Below are positions 8,302 to 17,900 of a stretch of 48,302 bases of DNA, in pieces; position 1 is the stretch's first letter, and each line of letters opens with the position of its first letter. Position numbers and translations under genes: made by a program. The stretch lies in the IMG/VR virus record IMGVR_UViG_3300009094_000026, positions 1 to 48,302 of that record. One strand, given 5' to 3'. The notes beneath the pieces were generated by a model. It did not search any database and was not told where the DNA came from. It saw only the letters and a program-made list of their open reading frames with translations. Source of the stretch: a virus.

Positions 8302-9497
8302 GGAAACTCCTTTTCTGCGGTGATGCCGCGTGTCCGAGTGGGTTCGCCCGTTCGACGCACAAGCTGTGCGACTACTTGGACTATCGAGCGAATCCGGACA
8401 ACCCGCATCCGTGGGAAGTCCACGTCATGGGTTTGAACTATCGGGGAGATCCGCATCCATATAAGTACGACATCTGGCCAGCGAAGTTGAAGGATCGAGA
8501 GGACCTCTTCGGCCAGATGCTGATCCCGGACCTCATCCAGAAAATTCGACCGGATGTTGTGGCCGTTCAAAATGACCCGTGGAATTTTTGGCGATACCTC
8601 GATGTTCTTCGCAATGTACCGGTTGTTGGTATCGTTGCGATCGACGGAAAGAATGTCCAAGGTCGCCAGTTGAATGGTCTCCACGCGGCGGTCTTCTGGA
8701 CCAAATTCGGTGCGGATCAAGCGATGCTCGGTGGATTCAGTGGACCGTACGCAGTCATTCCACTTGGTGTCGATCTGGATACCTACAAGCCGATGGACAA
8801 AGACGAGGCTAGAAAGCTGTTCTTCCAACCGAACGATTACGACAGCGGTTTGAAGGACGCGTTCATTGTCTCGAACGTAAATCGCAACCAACCGAGGAAG
8901 CGATTCGACTTGTCGATTTCCTACTTCGCTGAATGGATTAAGTCTCGGAAGATCACGGACGCGTATCTCCATCTCCATGTCGCACCGACCGGCGATGTGG
9001 GATATGACTGTCATCAACTCGCAGTCTACTACGGGATTGCGAACCGTCTCATCCTCTCAGATTCCGAAGTCTGGAAGGGTGTGACCGAAGAAGTGCTCGC
9101 CCGAAACTACAACATCGCCGACCTTGGGATTTCTACTTCCCAGGGAGAGGGCTTTGGTTTGACGACGGCAGAAATGATGGCGTGCGAGATTCCGAATCAA
9201 GTACCTGACAACGCGGCTTTGGGAGAGTGGCCTGAAGACACCGTAGTCAAGATACCGTGTTCGGAGATCGCCGTCACACTCAATCGCGTCAACATCGTTG
9301 GTAGTCTGGCGGATCGGCAGCCGTTCATCGAAGGTCTAGACCGATTTTATCGAGATTCGGATATGAGAAAGGATTACGGTAAGCGCGGGCGCGCGTTAAT
9401 TGAACGTCCAAACTTCCGCTGGTCGGATATCGGTGCGAAGTTCGCCGAAGTTCTTGAAGCGGCGACGGATGTGCTCGGAGTGAAAACGATACGCTGA
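8298..9497 (+). CDS. GT4 family glycosyltransferase
   Basis: A 399-residue GT-B enzyme. The start is ATG 8298, preceded by GGGAAGGAG; an upstream in-frame TTG lies inside the previous gene and is less likely. It opens with a Rossmann-like strand and glycine turn (LLFCGDAACPSGFARST). A linker at about residue 150 contains VIPLGVDLDTYKP. The donor site is GEGFGLTTAEMMACEIP, near residue 287. Residues 190-205 contain VNRNQPRKRFDLSI, a phosphate-binding pattern of GT4. This is full-length and the most convincing sugar transferase of the island. Likely donor is a UDP- or GDP-sugar. Its stop overlaps the start of the tail-completion gene by one base. Confidence 0.85.
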   Translation: MRKLLFCGDAACPSGFARSTHKLCDYLDYRANPDNPHPWEVHVMGLNYRGDPHPYKYDIWPAKLKDREDLFGQMLIPDLIQKIRPDVVAVQNDPWNFWRYLDVLRNVPVVGIVAIDGKNVQGRQLNGLHAAVFWTKFGADQAMLGGFSGPYAVIPLGVDLDTYKPMDKDEARKLFFQPNDYDSGLKDAFIVSNVNRNQPRKRFDLSISYFAEWIKSRKITDAYLHLHVAPTGDVGYDCHQLAVYYGIANRLILSDSEVWKGVTEEVLARNYNIADLGISTSQGEGFGLTTAEMMACEIPNQVPDNAALGEWPEDTVVKIPCSEIAVTLNRVNIVGSLADRQPFIEGLDRFYRDSDMRKDYGKRGRALIERPNFRWSDIGAKFAEVLEAATDVLGVKTIR

Positions 9498-9889
9498 TGG
9501 CTTCTGGTGCGTCGCTCACCGGCAAAGCGGAGATGAAGACGAAGTTGGAAAACGTCGTCAAGAATTATCCTCGTAAAGTTGGTGATGCGCTTTATGCGGA
9601 AATGAAAATTGAACTGGTCGAAGTGATTCGGAGAACTCCAATTGAAAGCGGGGATCTTCGAAGCACAGAACATTTGATCGGACCAAGTGTCGACCAGAAC
9701 AACAAAGTTTCTGTACTGATTGTTGCCGGAGGACCGGACGCACCGTATGCCGTTATCGTTCACGAAGATTTGGAAGCGTTCCACAAGATCGGGCAAGCAA
9801 AGTACATTGAGTCCGTGATCATGGAGAGTCGCGCATACATCGGACAGCGGGTGGCGCGTCGGCTTAACATCGCAGACTGGGTGGCGTGA
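9497..9889 (+). CDS. Tail completion protein, HK97 gp10-like
   Basis: A 130-residue protein matching the HK97 gp10-like family. It has an amphipathic N-terminal helix, then RRTPIESGDLRSTEHL (about 45-60), a beta segment, and YAVIVHEDLEAFHKIGQAKYIES near 84-105. These proteins join the head-tail connector to the tail. The gene resumes the canonical order that the glycosyltransferase island interrupts. Start ATG 9497 overlaps the previous stop (ATGA-like). Confidence 0.8.
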   Translation: MASGASLTGKAEMKTKLENVVKNYPRKVGDALYAEMKIELVEVIRRTPIESGDLRSTEHLIGPSVDQNNKVSVLIVAGGPDAPYAVIVHEDLEAFHKIGQAKYIESVIMESRAYIGQRVARRLNIADWVA

Positions 9890-9890
9890 T

Positions 9891-10322
9891 ATGGGATGGT
9901 CTGAAGATGTAATGTTTATCTTATCGGGAGACGGTGTTGGACTCCCGAGAGTGAACATGTTCCGTTCAACGGCCAAGGTACTGCCTACTGGGCCAGGACC
10001 GTTTCTCTCTATCATCGAAACAGGAGGTACGACACCAGACAATACGCAAAACTCGGTCATCATCCCTGCGTATCAACGGCCAGGAGCGCAGATTGTTGTC
10101 CGAGCAGATAGTTACGTAGTCGCCTACGCAATGGCGAGAGCAGCGTATAACTCGTTGGTGAAGATCCGCAACGAGTACATCGGATCGGGAATTCTCAGTC
10201 CAACGGGAACCTGGTATCGAAAGATACGACCACTTCAGGAACCCAGTGACATTCTCGGTCTTGATGCAGAGGGCCGACCGCGTGTGTCTTTCAACATTCT
10301 AGGCGACAAACGACCGTCATAA
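9891..10322 (+). CDS. Tail terminator protein
   Basis: A 143-residue protein of the minor-capsid/tail-terminator family. The block AYQRPGAQIVVRADSY near residues 60-75 is followed by WYRKIRPLQEPSDILGLDAEGRPRVSFNI near 105-135, which I recognise from terminators of siphoviruses. It should cap the tail tube at the head-proximal end. The start is ATG 9891, one base after the previous stop. It precedes the tube gene, as expected. Confidence 0.75.
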   Translation: MGWSEDVMFILSGDGVGLPRVNMFRSTAKVLPTGPGPFLSIIETGGTTPDNTQNSVIIPAYQRPGAQIVVRADSYVVAYAMARAAYNSLVKIRNEYIGSGILSPTGTWYRKIRPLQEPSDILGLDAEGRPRVSFNILGDKRPS

Positions 10323-10334
10323 GGAGAAACGCAG

Positions 10335-10763
10335 ATGCCTTCAATCAGTACGGGGTTCGAGAGCAACGGTATTTCGGCACACGGAACGCTGGTCCAAAGG
10401 AACGGCGTCGAGATCGCCGAACTGAAAGACATCACGCCGCCACCGCTGTCTCGGAAGCCGATCGAGACCTCAACACAGAACTCGTCGGATGACAGCTACG
10501 TGGTCGGCATCCGGCGAAAGGGTGAGCTCGGGTTCATGGTCAACTTCCTTCCCCAGAGTGAAGGAACGCACGACTCGGCGACGGGGTTGATCAAGGCCTG
10601 GCACGATGGGTCGAAAGATCGATACAACGTTTTGTACCCCGACGGATCGGATTGGATGTTCTCGGGCTTCGTGTCGAACATCGCGCCCAAGGCTCCGGTC
10701 GATGGCGGACTCGAAGCGCAGATCTCGATTCGGCCGTCCGGCGGACATATCTTCAATCCGTAG
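10335..10763 (+). CDS. Major tail tube protein
   Basis: A 142-residue beta-rich protein in the position of the tail tube subunit, just before the chaperone pair. Visible features: HGTLVQRNGVEIAELKDI early, ETSTQNSSDDSYVVGIRR in the middle, WMFSGFVSNIAPKAPVDGG and a C-terminal strand ISIRPSGG, a layout typical of lambda gpV-like N-domains. AAGGAGAAACGCAG precedes ATG 10335. A hairpin follows the stop, probably keeping tube transcripts more abundant than downstream ones. Confidence 0.8.
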   Translation: MPSISTGFESNGISAHGTLVQRNGVEIAELKDITPPPLSRKPIETSTQNSSDDSYVVGIRRKGELGFMVNFLPQSEGTHDSATGLIKAWHDGSKDRYNVLYPDGSDWMFSGFVSNIAPKAPVDGGLEAQISIRPSGGHIFNP

Positions 10764-10780
10764 TCGGTAGTCGACAGCGG

Positions 10781-10802
10781 GTTCGTTAACCACCAAACGA
10801 AC
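10781..10802 (+). terminator. Hairpin between tail tube and tail chaperone genes
   Basis: GTTCGTT (10781-10787) pairs with AACGAAC (10796-10802), seven base pairs with an eight-base loop. It ends directly before the CGGAG ribosome site of the chaperone gene, so it could attenuate transcription or limit ribosome access. No T-run follows. Confidence 0.4.
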
Positions 10803-10813
10803 GGAGCAGAGTA

Positions 10814-11260
10814 ATGGCAGACGCGAAAAAGGAAGCGGTTGTACTCGACGACAAGGATGCAGACATCTTCGAATCGATGGAAGACATCCTCGGGACCGAC
10901 GGAACGGAGTATCGTACCGTCAAATCCTGGGGAGGAAAGATGGCTCGCATCGGGTCGTTGACCGCGGGTCAGCTGATCACGTTTCTCGAGAACAACGAGA
11001 TCGCCGAGAAGAAGAGACAGAACGGATTGATGCTGATCGCATTGAGCTTGGTCAACAAGGAAGGCGAACGTCTCGTTGATGTTACCAACCCAGAAGCGGT
11101 GCAAGCCGCGATCGAGAAGCTCAAGACGAGAGATGCGAACGCGAACGGGCATGTCGTCGAAGCCGTGCTCCTGCTCAACGGATTGAACAAGAAGGATGCG
11201 GTGAACATCGCAAAAAACGCCTTAGGCGAAGCTCCAACTGGCGCTTCGCCCACCGCCTAG
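10814..11260 (+). CDS. Tail assembly chaperone, gpG-like (zero-frame product)
   Basis: A 148-residue protein in the gpG position between tube and tape measure. It is mostly helical, with WGGKMARIGSLTAGQLITFLE near residues 38-58 and an LVNKEGERLVDVTNPE segment common in these chaperones. Near its end lies the heptamer A-AAA-AAC in the correct frame for a -1 slip, so some ribosomes make a longer product with the following reading frame. The chaperones would coat the tape measure before tube polymerisation. Start ATG 10814 with CGGAG upstream. Confidence 0.8.
   Translation: MADAKKEAVVLDDKDADIFESMEDILGTDGTEYRTVKSWGGKMARIGSLTAGQLITFLENNEIAEKKRQNGLMLIALSLVNKEGERLVDVTNPEAVQAAIEKLKTRDANANGHVVEAVLLLNGLNKKDAVNIAKNALGEAPTGASPTA
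11212..11218 (+). promoter_or_regulatory. Programmed -1 frameshift slippery site
   Basis: The bases A AAA AAC lie with zero-frame codons GCA-AAA-AAC (11210-11218), exactly the X XXY YYZ pattern. After a -1 slip the reading continues with no stop from 11218 through to 11637, joining the gpG-like and gpT-like frames. The zero-frame stop is only 42 bases downstream (11258-11260). Confidence 0.85.
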
Positions 11261-11301
11261 CACTCGAGTTCAAGATCCCTTCGGTACACACGCTACTGAG
11301 G

Positions 11302-11637
11302 ATGCTTTCAGCAAAGGAGTTCATTGCGTGGCAGGCGTTTGACGAGATCGAACCGATCGGTGGGGTGCGTTTAGACTACCTCTTCGCGTCGGTGTGTTCG
11401 ACACTCGTTAATCTGAGACGGGATATCGAGAAGCATCCGAAACCGTTTCCGGTTAGCGACTTCCTTCTGAAGTGGGGAGAGAAGAAAGCCGGGCAGCCGG
11501 CTGAGCCTCCTCGCAAGACGTGGCAACAATTAAAGTTGATCGGACAGGTGTTGGCGGCGTCGTACAATATGATGGAAGAAGCGGACAGGGAGAAGAGAGA
11601 ACGACTTCGTCGGAAGAGGGAGAAGAACCGTGGCTGA
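11302..11637 (+). CDS. Tail assembly chaperone gpT-like extension (made by -1 frameshift)
   Basis: The -1 frame after the slippery site. Sequence such as FIAWQAFDEIEPIGGVRLDYLFASV (first dozen residues and on) is the classic gpT-domain pattern, with W-x-A-F and P-x-G-x-R-x-D. An ATG exists at 11302, but the frame is open from the slip site, so the natural product is most likely a GT fusion of about 274 residues (10814 to 11637). The C-terminus is highly basic. It overlaps the tape measure start by eight bases. As in lambda, a small fraction of fusion protein should be needed for tail length control. Confidence 0.8.
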   Translation: MLSAKEFIAWQAFDEIEPIGGVRLDYLFASVCSTLVNLRRDIEKHPKPFPVSDFLLKWGEKKAGQPAEPPRKTWQQLKLIGQVLAASYNMMEEADREKRERLRRKREKNRG

Positions 11638-14335
11638 AGGTGGACTGTCAATCGGAACATTGTCGGGCCGGATCGAACTGGACGACAAGTTTACCGCTAC
11701 GCTCACGATCTCCAACGAAGCTCTCGACGCTCTCGAGAAACGTTTCGGTGGTGTGCATGCTTCCGCGGTCCATGTGGCCGAAGGTATGCTCATCGCCGAA
11801 ACGGCAATCGAAGCGGTAAAGGAAGTTGCGCATCTTGCGGCCGAAGCCCTTTCCGAGATCACCGTTGAAGGTGCGAAGGTTGCAGATGTCGAACAGAATT
11901 TCAATCGTCTCACACTCGCTGCGGGAGATCTGGGCGAAGAACTTCTCGGGAGTCTGAAGAAAGGAACTCACGATACTATCACCGACTTTGAACTCATGAA
12001 GTCGGTTAATGATAACTTGGCAGCGGGTGTTAAACTCACCGACGCACAGTATAGTACTTTGGCAACCGGAGCCTTCGCGCTTGCCCAGGCGAAGGGAATG
12101 GAAGTCAAGGACGCATTCGAGCGTATTAACGATGCTCTACTCACCGGCAGGGTTCGTGGGGTGCAGTACCTAACCGGTAAACTCGACCTGGCGGCAGCCG
12201 AAGAGGCCTATGCGAAATCCATCGGTACGACAGCTGAACGATTGGATGCTGAAGAAAAAGTTGAAGCTGCTCGTGTTGCGATACTTGATCGAGTGTCTGC
12301 GTCCGTGCAGCGACTCGGCGAACAACACGATGGGCTCGATGAGAAGATCGCACAGGCGGGTGTCCGATGGAAGAACTTCCAAGAAGACCTCGGCAAGATG
12401 GTCGCCACATCACCGGTCATCCTTCATGCATTCGACGAAGTCAGTGATATCCTCACCGAAGCCTTCGGTACGGATAAAGAGCATCTCATCGAAGTCATCG
12501 TCGGAAAAGTTGAAGGACTCGCCGTCGCGGGAGTCGAAGTCGTTCGGGTTGGTACGGACGTCGTCAAGTTCATGGTTGAGTGGCGGTCGATACTCGAACC
12601 ACTAGCAGTGGGTTTGGGTGGAATCACCACAGCACTCGTTGCCGTCAAACTCGGTGAGGAAGCGGTAGAGACCGCGAGCAAGTTCTGGGTAGCACTCACA
12701 CCAGGAGTACTCGCTTTCGGTGCCGCGGCCGCTTCAGTGTATGCCGCGTTCGAACTCGGTAAGTGGCAACCGGTATCCGACTTCTTTGAACAACTTGGTC
12801 TGGAAGTCTTCTATGGTTTGAGTTCGCAAGAAGCGTTCGTTGCCGTCCAGACCCATCACATGACCGACGAGATGGTCAAAGCTACCGCAGCTGCGAAAGA
12901 GCATTCGGCGGCAGCCGAGGAGATTGCGCTCGCTACCCAGAATTGGCGTGAGGTGATCCTGACGATCAGTCCTGAGATCGCAAATGAAGCGGAGCATCTG
13001 CTTGCGTCTGGAGTATCCGCGAAGACGGTGGCGGAGGAATTCAAACTCACGGCAGGTCAAACCAAAGCATTGCAATCTGAGTTGGCGGAGAACGCCCGAA
13101 TCGCGGAGCACAACGAGAAGATGCTCGCTCAGATGAACGAAACCGTTAAACTCTCGAAGAAAGAGTTGAAGGACTTTGCGGATACGTGGGAGAGCTTAAA
13201 TTCGATTGGACATTCCTACGAAGAAACCCTCGCTGGGGTCAATCCGAAGATCGTCGAATCGGTGAAGTACTATGCGGACCTTGGCGCGTCCGTAAATGAC
13301 TTGGAGAAAGCGTTCCCCGGTCTGACCAAGGCGCAAGCTGAGGCCGCAGTACAAGGTGCAAAGTCGGCTCTTGAAATTCAGAAAGCGTGGACCGACGTCT
13401 TCGCGATTCAAATGAAGTTGCACGGTGACAACATCGATGACTTCATCAAGCTGGAAACCAGGCGCTTCGATACGCACATTAAACAATTGGAGCAGGAAGG
13501 GAAGCTCACCGAGGACCGTCTCAATGCCGAGAAGGCATTGTACATGTCAACGATCGAAGCGGAGATCCAAAAGCGAACCGAACAGATTGATACTTCTCGA
13601 GCCTTCTTTCAAAAGGAAGCCGACGAAGCCAAGGCGAAGCTCGATCTGATGATCGAAAATTCTGGGGACTTCGTCGAACAAGATATTCAACTCGCACGAC
13701 AGCAGTACGCCGAGAAAGAACGAATCCTTGAACACTGGGCAGCGTACGCCAACGAGAAGATCGAAGCGAAAACCGCAAAGGACAAAGAAGAACTCGGAAA
13801 GCAAGGTCGAGCAATCGACGAAATGTCGACCCATTGGAATGGAGCGAACGCCGCCATCGATATGAACATTCAGAAGGTGCGAACACTTTCTGGAGAATTG
13901 ATTTCGTTGGCGGAATTCCAAAAGAGACAATCCGCTGGAAGTTCGATGACGTACGACCTGTCAACCAAAGCGGGTCTCGATACCTTCCACAAGTTGAATC
14001 CGGCCGCAACGTCAAGTTACAGCGACCAGCAAATCATGTATGCGGTTCAGCATGGTGCGTCGTTGCAGTCGTTGATCCAAGCAGGTATCATTAGTCTCTA
14101 TGGGAAGGGAATGCCGGGGTTCGCAGGAGGTACGGGCGGTGAGTACGTCGACTTCGGTCCAGGAACGATCGCAATGCTCCACGGAAAGGAAGCGATTGTT
14201 CCTGAAGGACAAGGCCTTGGCGGTGGTCATCTCGAGATGAACTTCTACGTCAACGGTACCGCGGTGCAAGTCGCTCAACAAATCAAAGAACTCATCATGC
14301 GGGAATTGAAGGGCATCAAACAATTCGGGGCCTAA
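11630..14335 (+). CDS. Tail tape measure protein
   Basis: A 901-residue, mainly helical protein starting at GTG 11630, inside the end of the chaperone frame. Long Ala-, Glu- and Lys-rich coiled segments run through residues 150-300 and 560-740. A hydrophobic stretch lies at about 315-370 (LAVGLGGITTALVAV and TPGVLAFGAAAASVYAAF), as expected for a tape measure that contributes to membrane passage of DNA. The C-terminal 60 residues (GFAGGTGGEYVDFGPGT then HGKEAIVPEG) are a recurrent tape-measure ending. Its length would predict a tail of roughly 135 nm using the usual 1.5 angstrom per residue rule. Confidence 0.85.
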   Translation: MAEGGLSIGTLSGRIELDDKFTATLTISNEALDALEKRFGGVHASAVHVAEGMLIAETAIEAVKEVAHLAAEALSEITVEGAKVADVEQNFNRLTLAAGDLGEELLGSLKKGTHDTITDFELMKSVNDNLAAGVKLTDAQYSTLATGAFALAQAKGMEVKDAFERINDALLTGRVRGVQYLTGKLDLAAAEEAYAKSIGTTAERLDAEEKVEAARVAILDRVSASVQRLGEQHDGLDEKIAQAGVRWKNFQEDLGKMVATSPVILHAFDEVSDILTEAFGTDKEHLIEVIVGKVEGLAVAGVEVVRVGTDVVKFMVEWRSILEPLAVGLGGITTALVAVKLGEEAVETASKFWVALTPGVLAFGAAAASVYAAFELGKWQPVSDFFEQLGLEVFYGLSSQEAFVAVQTHHMTDEMVKATAAAKEHSAAAEEIALATQNWREVILTISPEIANEAEHLLASGVSAKTVAEEFKLTAGQTKALQSELAENARIAEHNEKMLAQMNETVKLSKKELKDFADTWESLNSIGHSYEETLAGVNPKIVESVKYYADLGASVNDLEKAFPGLTKAQAEAAVQGAKSALEIQKAWTDVFAIQMKLHGDNIDDFIKLETRRFDTHIKQLEQEGKLTEDRLNAEKALYMSTIEAEIQKRTEQIDTSRAFFQKEADEAKAKLDLMIENSGDFVEQDIQLARQQYAEKERILEHWAAYANEKIEAKTAKDKEELGKQGRAIDEMSTHWNGANAAIDMNIQKVRTLSGELISLAEFQKRQSAGSSMTYDLSTKAGLDTFHKLNPAATSSYSDQQIMYAVQHGASLQSLIQAGIISLYGKGMPGFAGGTGGEYVDFGPGTIAMLHGKEAIVPEGQGLGGGHLEMNFYVNGTAVQVAQQIKELIMRELKGIKQFGA

Positions 14336-14348
14336 GAGGAGCTAAGCT

Positions 14349-14912
14349 ATGTCATCACAATCGTGGGGAGAAGTTCTCGTTACTTCGCAATCAGACGGAG
14401 CGACGTTGACGGCCGCAGCCGCCGCGTCAGCAATTCCGGCGCAGGCGAAGTATACGCTACCGGCGAACTTCTTCAAGAAGATCGGTGACAAAATTCTCGT
14501 TCGTGGCAACGGACGGTTGTCAACCGTTGCGACGACACCGGGAACATGGCGGTTTGACGTTCGATTCGGCGCGACCATCGTGTTCGATACGTTGGCTGGT
14601 GCATTCAATGCAGCGACGAACGCCTACACCACCGTGGGCTTCGCATTCGAGTTCGTCTTGACGGCTCGTACGATTGGTTCTGCGGCCAGCTTGATGCAAG
14701 GTGGGTGGTTCACCGCACCCAATATCAAGGGTGGTGCGGACGTCGCGATGCCGATCGGCGGCGTCAACGCGTTGGTACCGTGGAATACTGCACCAGCCGT
14801 TGGTGCTACGTTCGACTCGAGCATCTCACAGCAAGTCGATCTATTCTGGACGCAGACCGTGGCAACGGGGTCGATGACATTGCATCAGTATGAACTTGTT
14901 TCCTTGAACTAA
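14349..14912 (+). CDS. Conserved beta-rich tail protein
   Basis: A 187-residue protein directly after the tape measure. It has YTLPANFFKKIGDKILVRGNGRLST (about 35-60) followed by TTPGTWRFDVRFGATIVFD, a combination typical of small tail-tip or fibre-associated proteins in siphoviruses. No catalytic motif is visible. Start ATG 14349 with GAGGAG upstream. It could be part of the tail tip or a fibre-related subunit; its exact role is inferred from position. Confidence 0.6.
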   Translation: MSSQSWGEVLVTSQSDGATLTAAAAASAIPAQAKYTLPANFFKKIGDKILVRGNGRLSTVATTPGTWRFDVRFGATIVFDTLAGAFNAATNAYTTVGFAFEFVLTARTIGSAASLMQGGWFTAPNIKGGADVAMPIGGVNALVPWNTAPAVGATFDSSISQQVDLFWTQTVATGSMTLHQYELVSLN

Positions 14913-14916
14913 CGTT

Positions 14917-17900
14917 ATGCCGTCTGGACCTGGACATCCGCAATTCACTGGACCGATCGCTGAGTTCAAGCGACCGGACGCCTTCACCACGAAACCGGTT
15001 ATTACGAACGTCTCCCCAAATGCTGGGCGGATCAGCGGAGGGGAATCGATCACACTCACCGGATCACATTTCTCTGGAGTTGAATCGGTTCTGTTCGGTA
15101 GTCAACCGGCGACTTCTGTTGTTATCGTTAGCGATACTTCGATCACTCTTGTTGCTCCCGCGCAAACGGAAGCCGGTCTCGTCGATGTTTCTGTTGTAAA
15201 AGGTTCCGAGACCGGAACGATTCTCAATGCGTACACCTATGTCGAGGGTGTCATCACCAAGATCACTCCCAGCCATGGTCCCTTTGGTGGTGGCACTCAG
15301 GTTCAGATTGAAGGGTACAACTTCGTTACCGGATCAACGATTACCTTCGGAGGTGAGCCTGCGACAAACGTCGTGTTTATTGACGAGAACCATTTCTCGG
15401 CGGTCACTCCGGCACACGCACGTGGCTATGTTGACGTTGTTATTACGGAGCCTCTAACCGCCGAGGTTACATTTCGAAACGGCTTCCAATTCACCTTTCT
15501 CACCAGAGGAGATGACATTCGACGGCAACCCGGAATTTCGATCCGGGACGTTCTGAGTAGCGAACCGAATACCTGTAACATGGTTATCGATGGGGAGAGC
15601 AACACTCCAACCATCGGGGAAGTCATTGAGATCATTGATTCCGCGGACGGGAATCGTTTGCTCTTCCGTGGCTCGGTACTTACGATCGATCAGAACTACG
15701 AAGGTCAGACGGATCAGTTGTGTTGGGCGACTCGTTGTGTTGACTTTACGTGGCTCTTCAATCGTCGTCGTCCGGTTGGACACTTCTCCCAGGTATCAGT
15801 ATCGGATGTTGTAAAGAGTTTGGTGACGAGTTTCGCTCCAGGGTTCACGACGAACCATGTTCAGACCAACCTCGCAAAGGTCTCGGTCTCTCTCGATGGA
15901 TCTCAAGACTTCATCTCAGTGATGAATGACTTGGCCGCAGCCATTGGTGGGGGTCATTGGTACATTGACTACGACATGGATGTACATTTCTTCCATGTGG
16001 TACCGGCCTCGTTGGAAGTGCCTCCGTCGTTGATGCCAACCGATACCAGTCACATGACCGTGGCTGAAGGGTCAAACATCCCAACAACGTTTAGTTATGA
16101 GCCTGGGTACTATCTGTTCCGTCATTCATTCCTTTACAGCGATGGAACCGAGTCTGTACTGAAAGCCGTATCGAACATGTTGACGGCGACGGGGTTCAAA
16201 CAGCTGTCGTTTACAGGAATCCCTACCGGAGCGAATCCAGGTGGTGGCATCACCTGTGTGGGTCGTCGAATCTACTACAATCGGTGGATCGCCTATACGA
16301 AAGAGCAGAGTCCGATTGAGAATATTCGAGGATTCATTCAGATCAACGACAACGTCACAACAGCGTTTACGACGAACTTCAAAACTAACGGCATCAGCAT
16401 CACTGCCGTTGAACTCGAGGATACTCAACAACCGATTAAGGGATTTACGGGACACCCAGTGGGACCATCGAATGCACCCTCAGCTACGGGTGTGGTGTTG
16501 AACGGAGGACAGTCGCTCTGGGGCGGTGGTGCGTGGCAATTCAAGGTGGCGTATCTCTATCGGGATGGAAGCGTGTCGATGCCGAGTCCGGCGTCGAATA
16601 CGGTTGTTCAACAGTTGATCCTAGGGCAATTTCTTAGTGGTTTCAATCTGACGGGTATTCAGACGGGACCGGTCATTGGTACGTTGGACGTCGTCGCTCG
16701 ATTCATCTACATGGGCGCGGGATTGTTGAAGAACCCGAACTTCAGTTTGACCGCGCCTGGTGCGGCGGGTTTTCCGCTCGGTACGAATTCGAGTCCCGAA
16801 GGTTTCAACGATCCGACATGGGGTTCTAACGTCACGGGCATCATCATTGTACCGGACAACACAACGACCGATCTGTCGAATTTCTCGCATGCGGATTATG
16901 GTTACATTGATCCGAACGGAGCGTACCTGCCGGGATTGCTCGTAGGTGGTTTCGGAGCGAACCTGCCATACGATAGCGGATCCATCTTGTCTGTCGATCC
17001 CGTTCCGATCTGGCCGAATCCTGACGGACCGTATCTCGAAGATGTCGATCCTCCAGACGATCTGACCGATGACAACCCGCTGACACTACACCAGGATGCG
17101 GGTCAGAGCTTTACGGTTACGGTCGATCTCAGTCAGGTACGAAACCGAGTCATCGTATTAGGTTCGGGAAGTTTGTCGTCGCTGACCGCGAAGATCGGAG
17201 ACACACAAGTCTTTGTTGCAGATATCTCGAACTTCTCTCCGTCTGGTGGTCGTGTGCGTATCGAGGATGCGGCGTCGTTCCAACGATTCGAGATTGGTTA
17301 CGTTGGTGTCACCGGTGTCCCCGGTCGCGCAGCGATTCAACTTCGATCCGCTTTGACTGTGAACCTTGCGCAGGGTTCTACAGTAGTGAACTTCTTCCAA
17401 GCGGACGACTTCGAATCGCAGAAACTTCTTGCGAAAGCTGAACTCGACGCCAACGGGAATGAGACGGACGGTATTCACGAATACGTTATCTCAGATGGTT
17501 CGCTCAAAGCGGTGTTCCAGTTATTCATGCGAGCGCACGCTGAGTTAGAAATGTATTCTCGGCCGATCGTTCAGATTCGATTTGCATCTCGTGATCCGAA
17601 GATGAAGTCCGGGCAGATGGTGCATGTCGATCAAACCGATCCGCCGTGCCAAGGCGACTTTCTGATCCAAGAAGTGACCATCGATCAGATCGGAGACGAA
17701 GCCGAACTCAGTATGCTGTCGCCACGGTATACGGTAACTGCGACGTCGAGTCGGTTCGAGCTAAACGATCTGCTCTTGCGAATTATTGGTGGTCAGATTG
17801 GACAGAGTGTTTCTTCTGCCGGTATTGCGACGGCGGGCACCTCTGCCGCGCAGACCTTGGCTCGAGGCAACCTCTCCGCAGTCACCGGACAAACGTCTCG

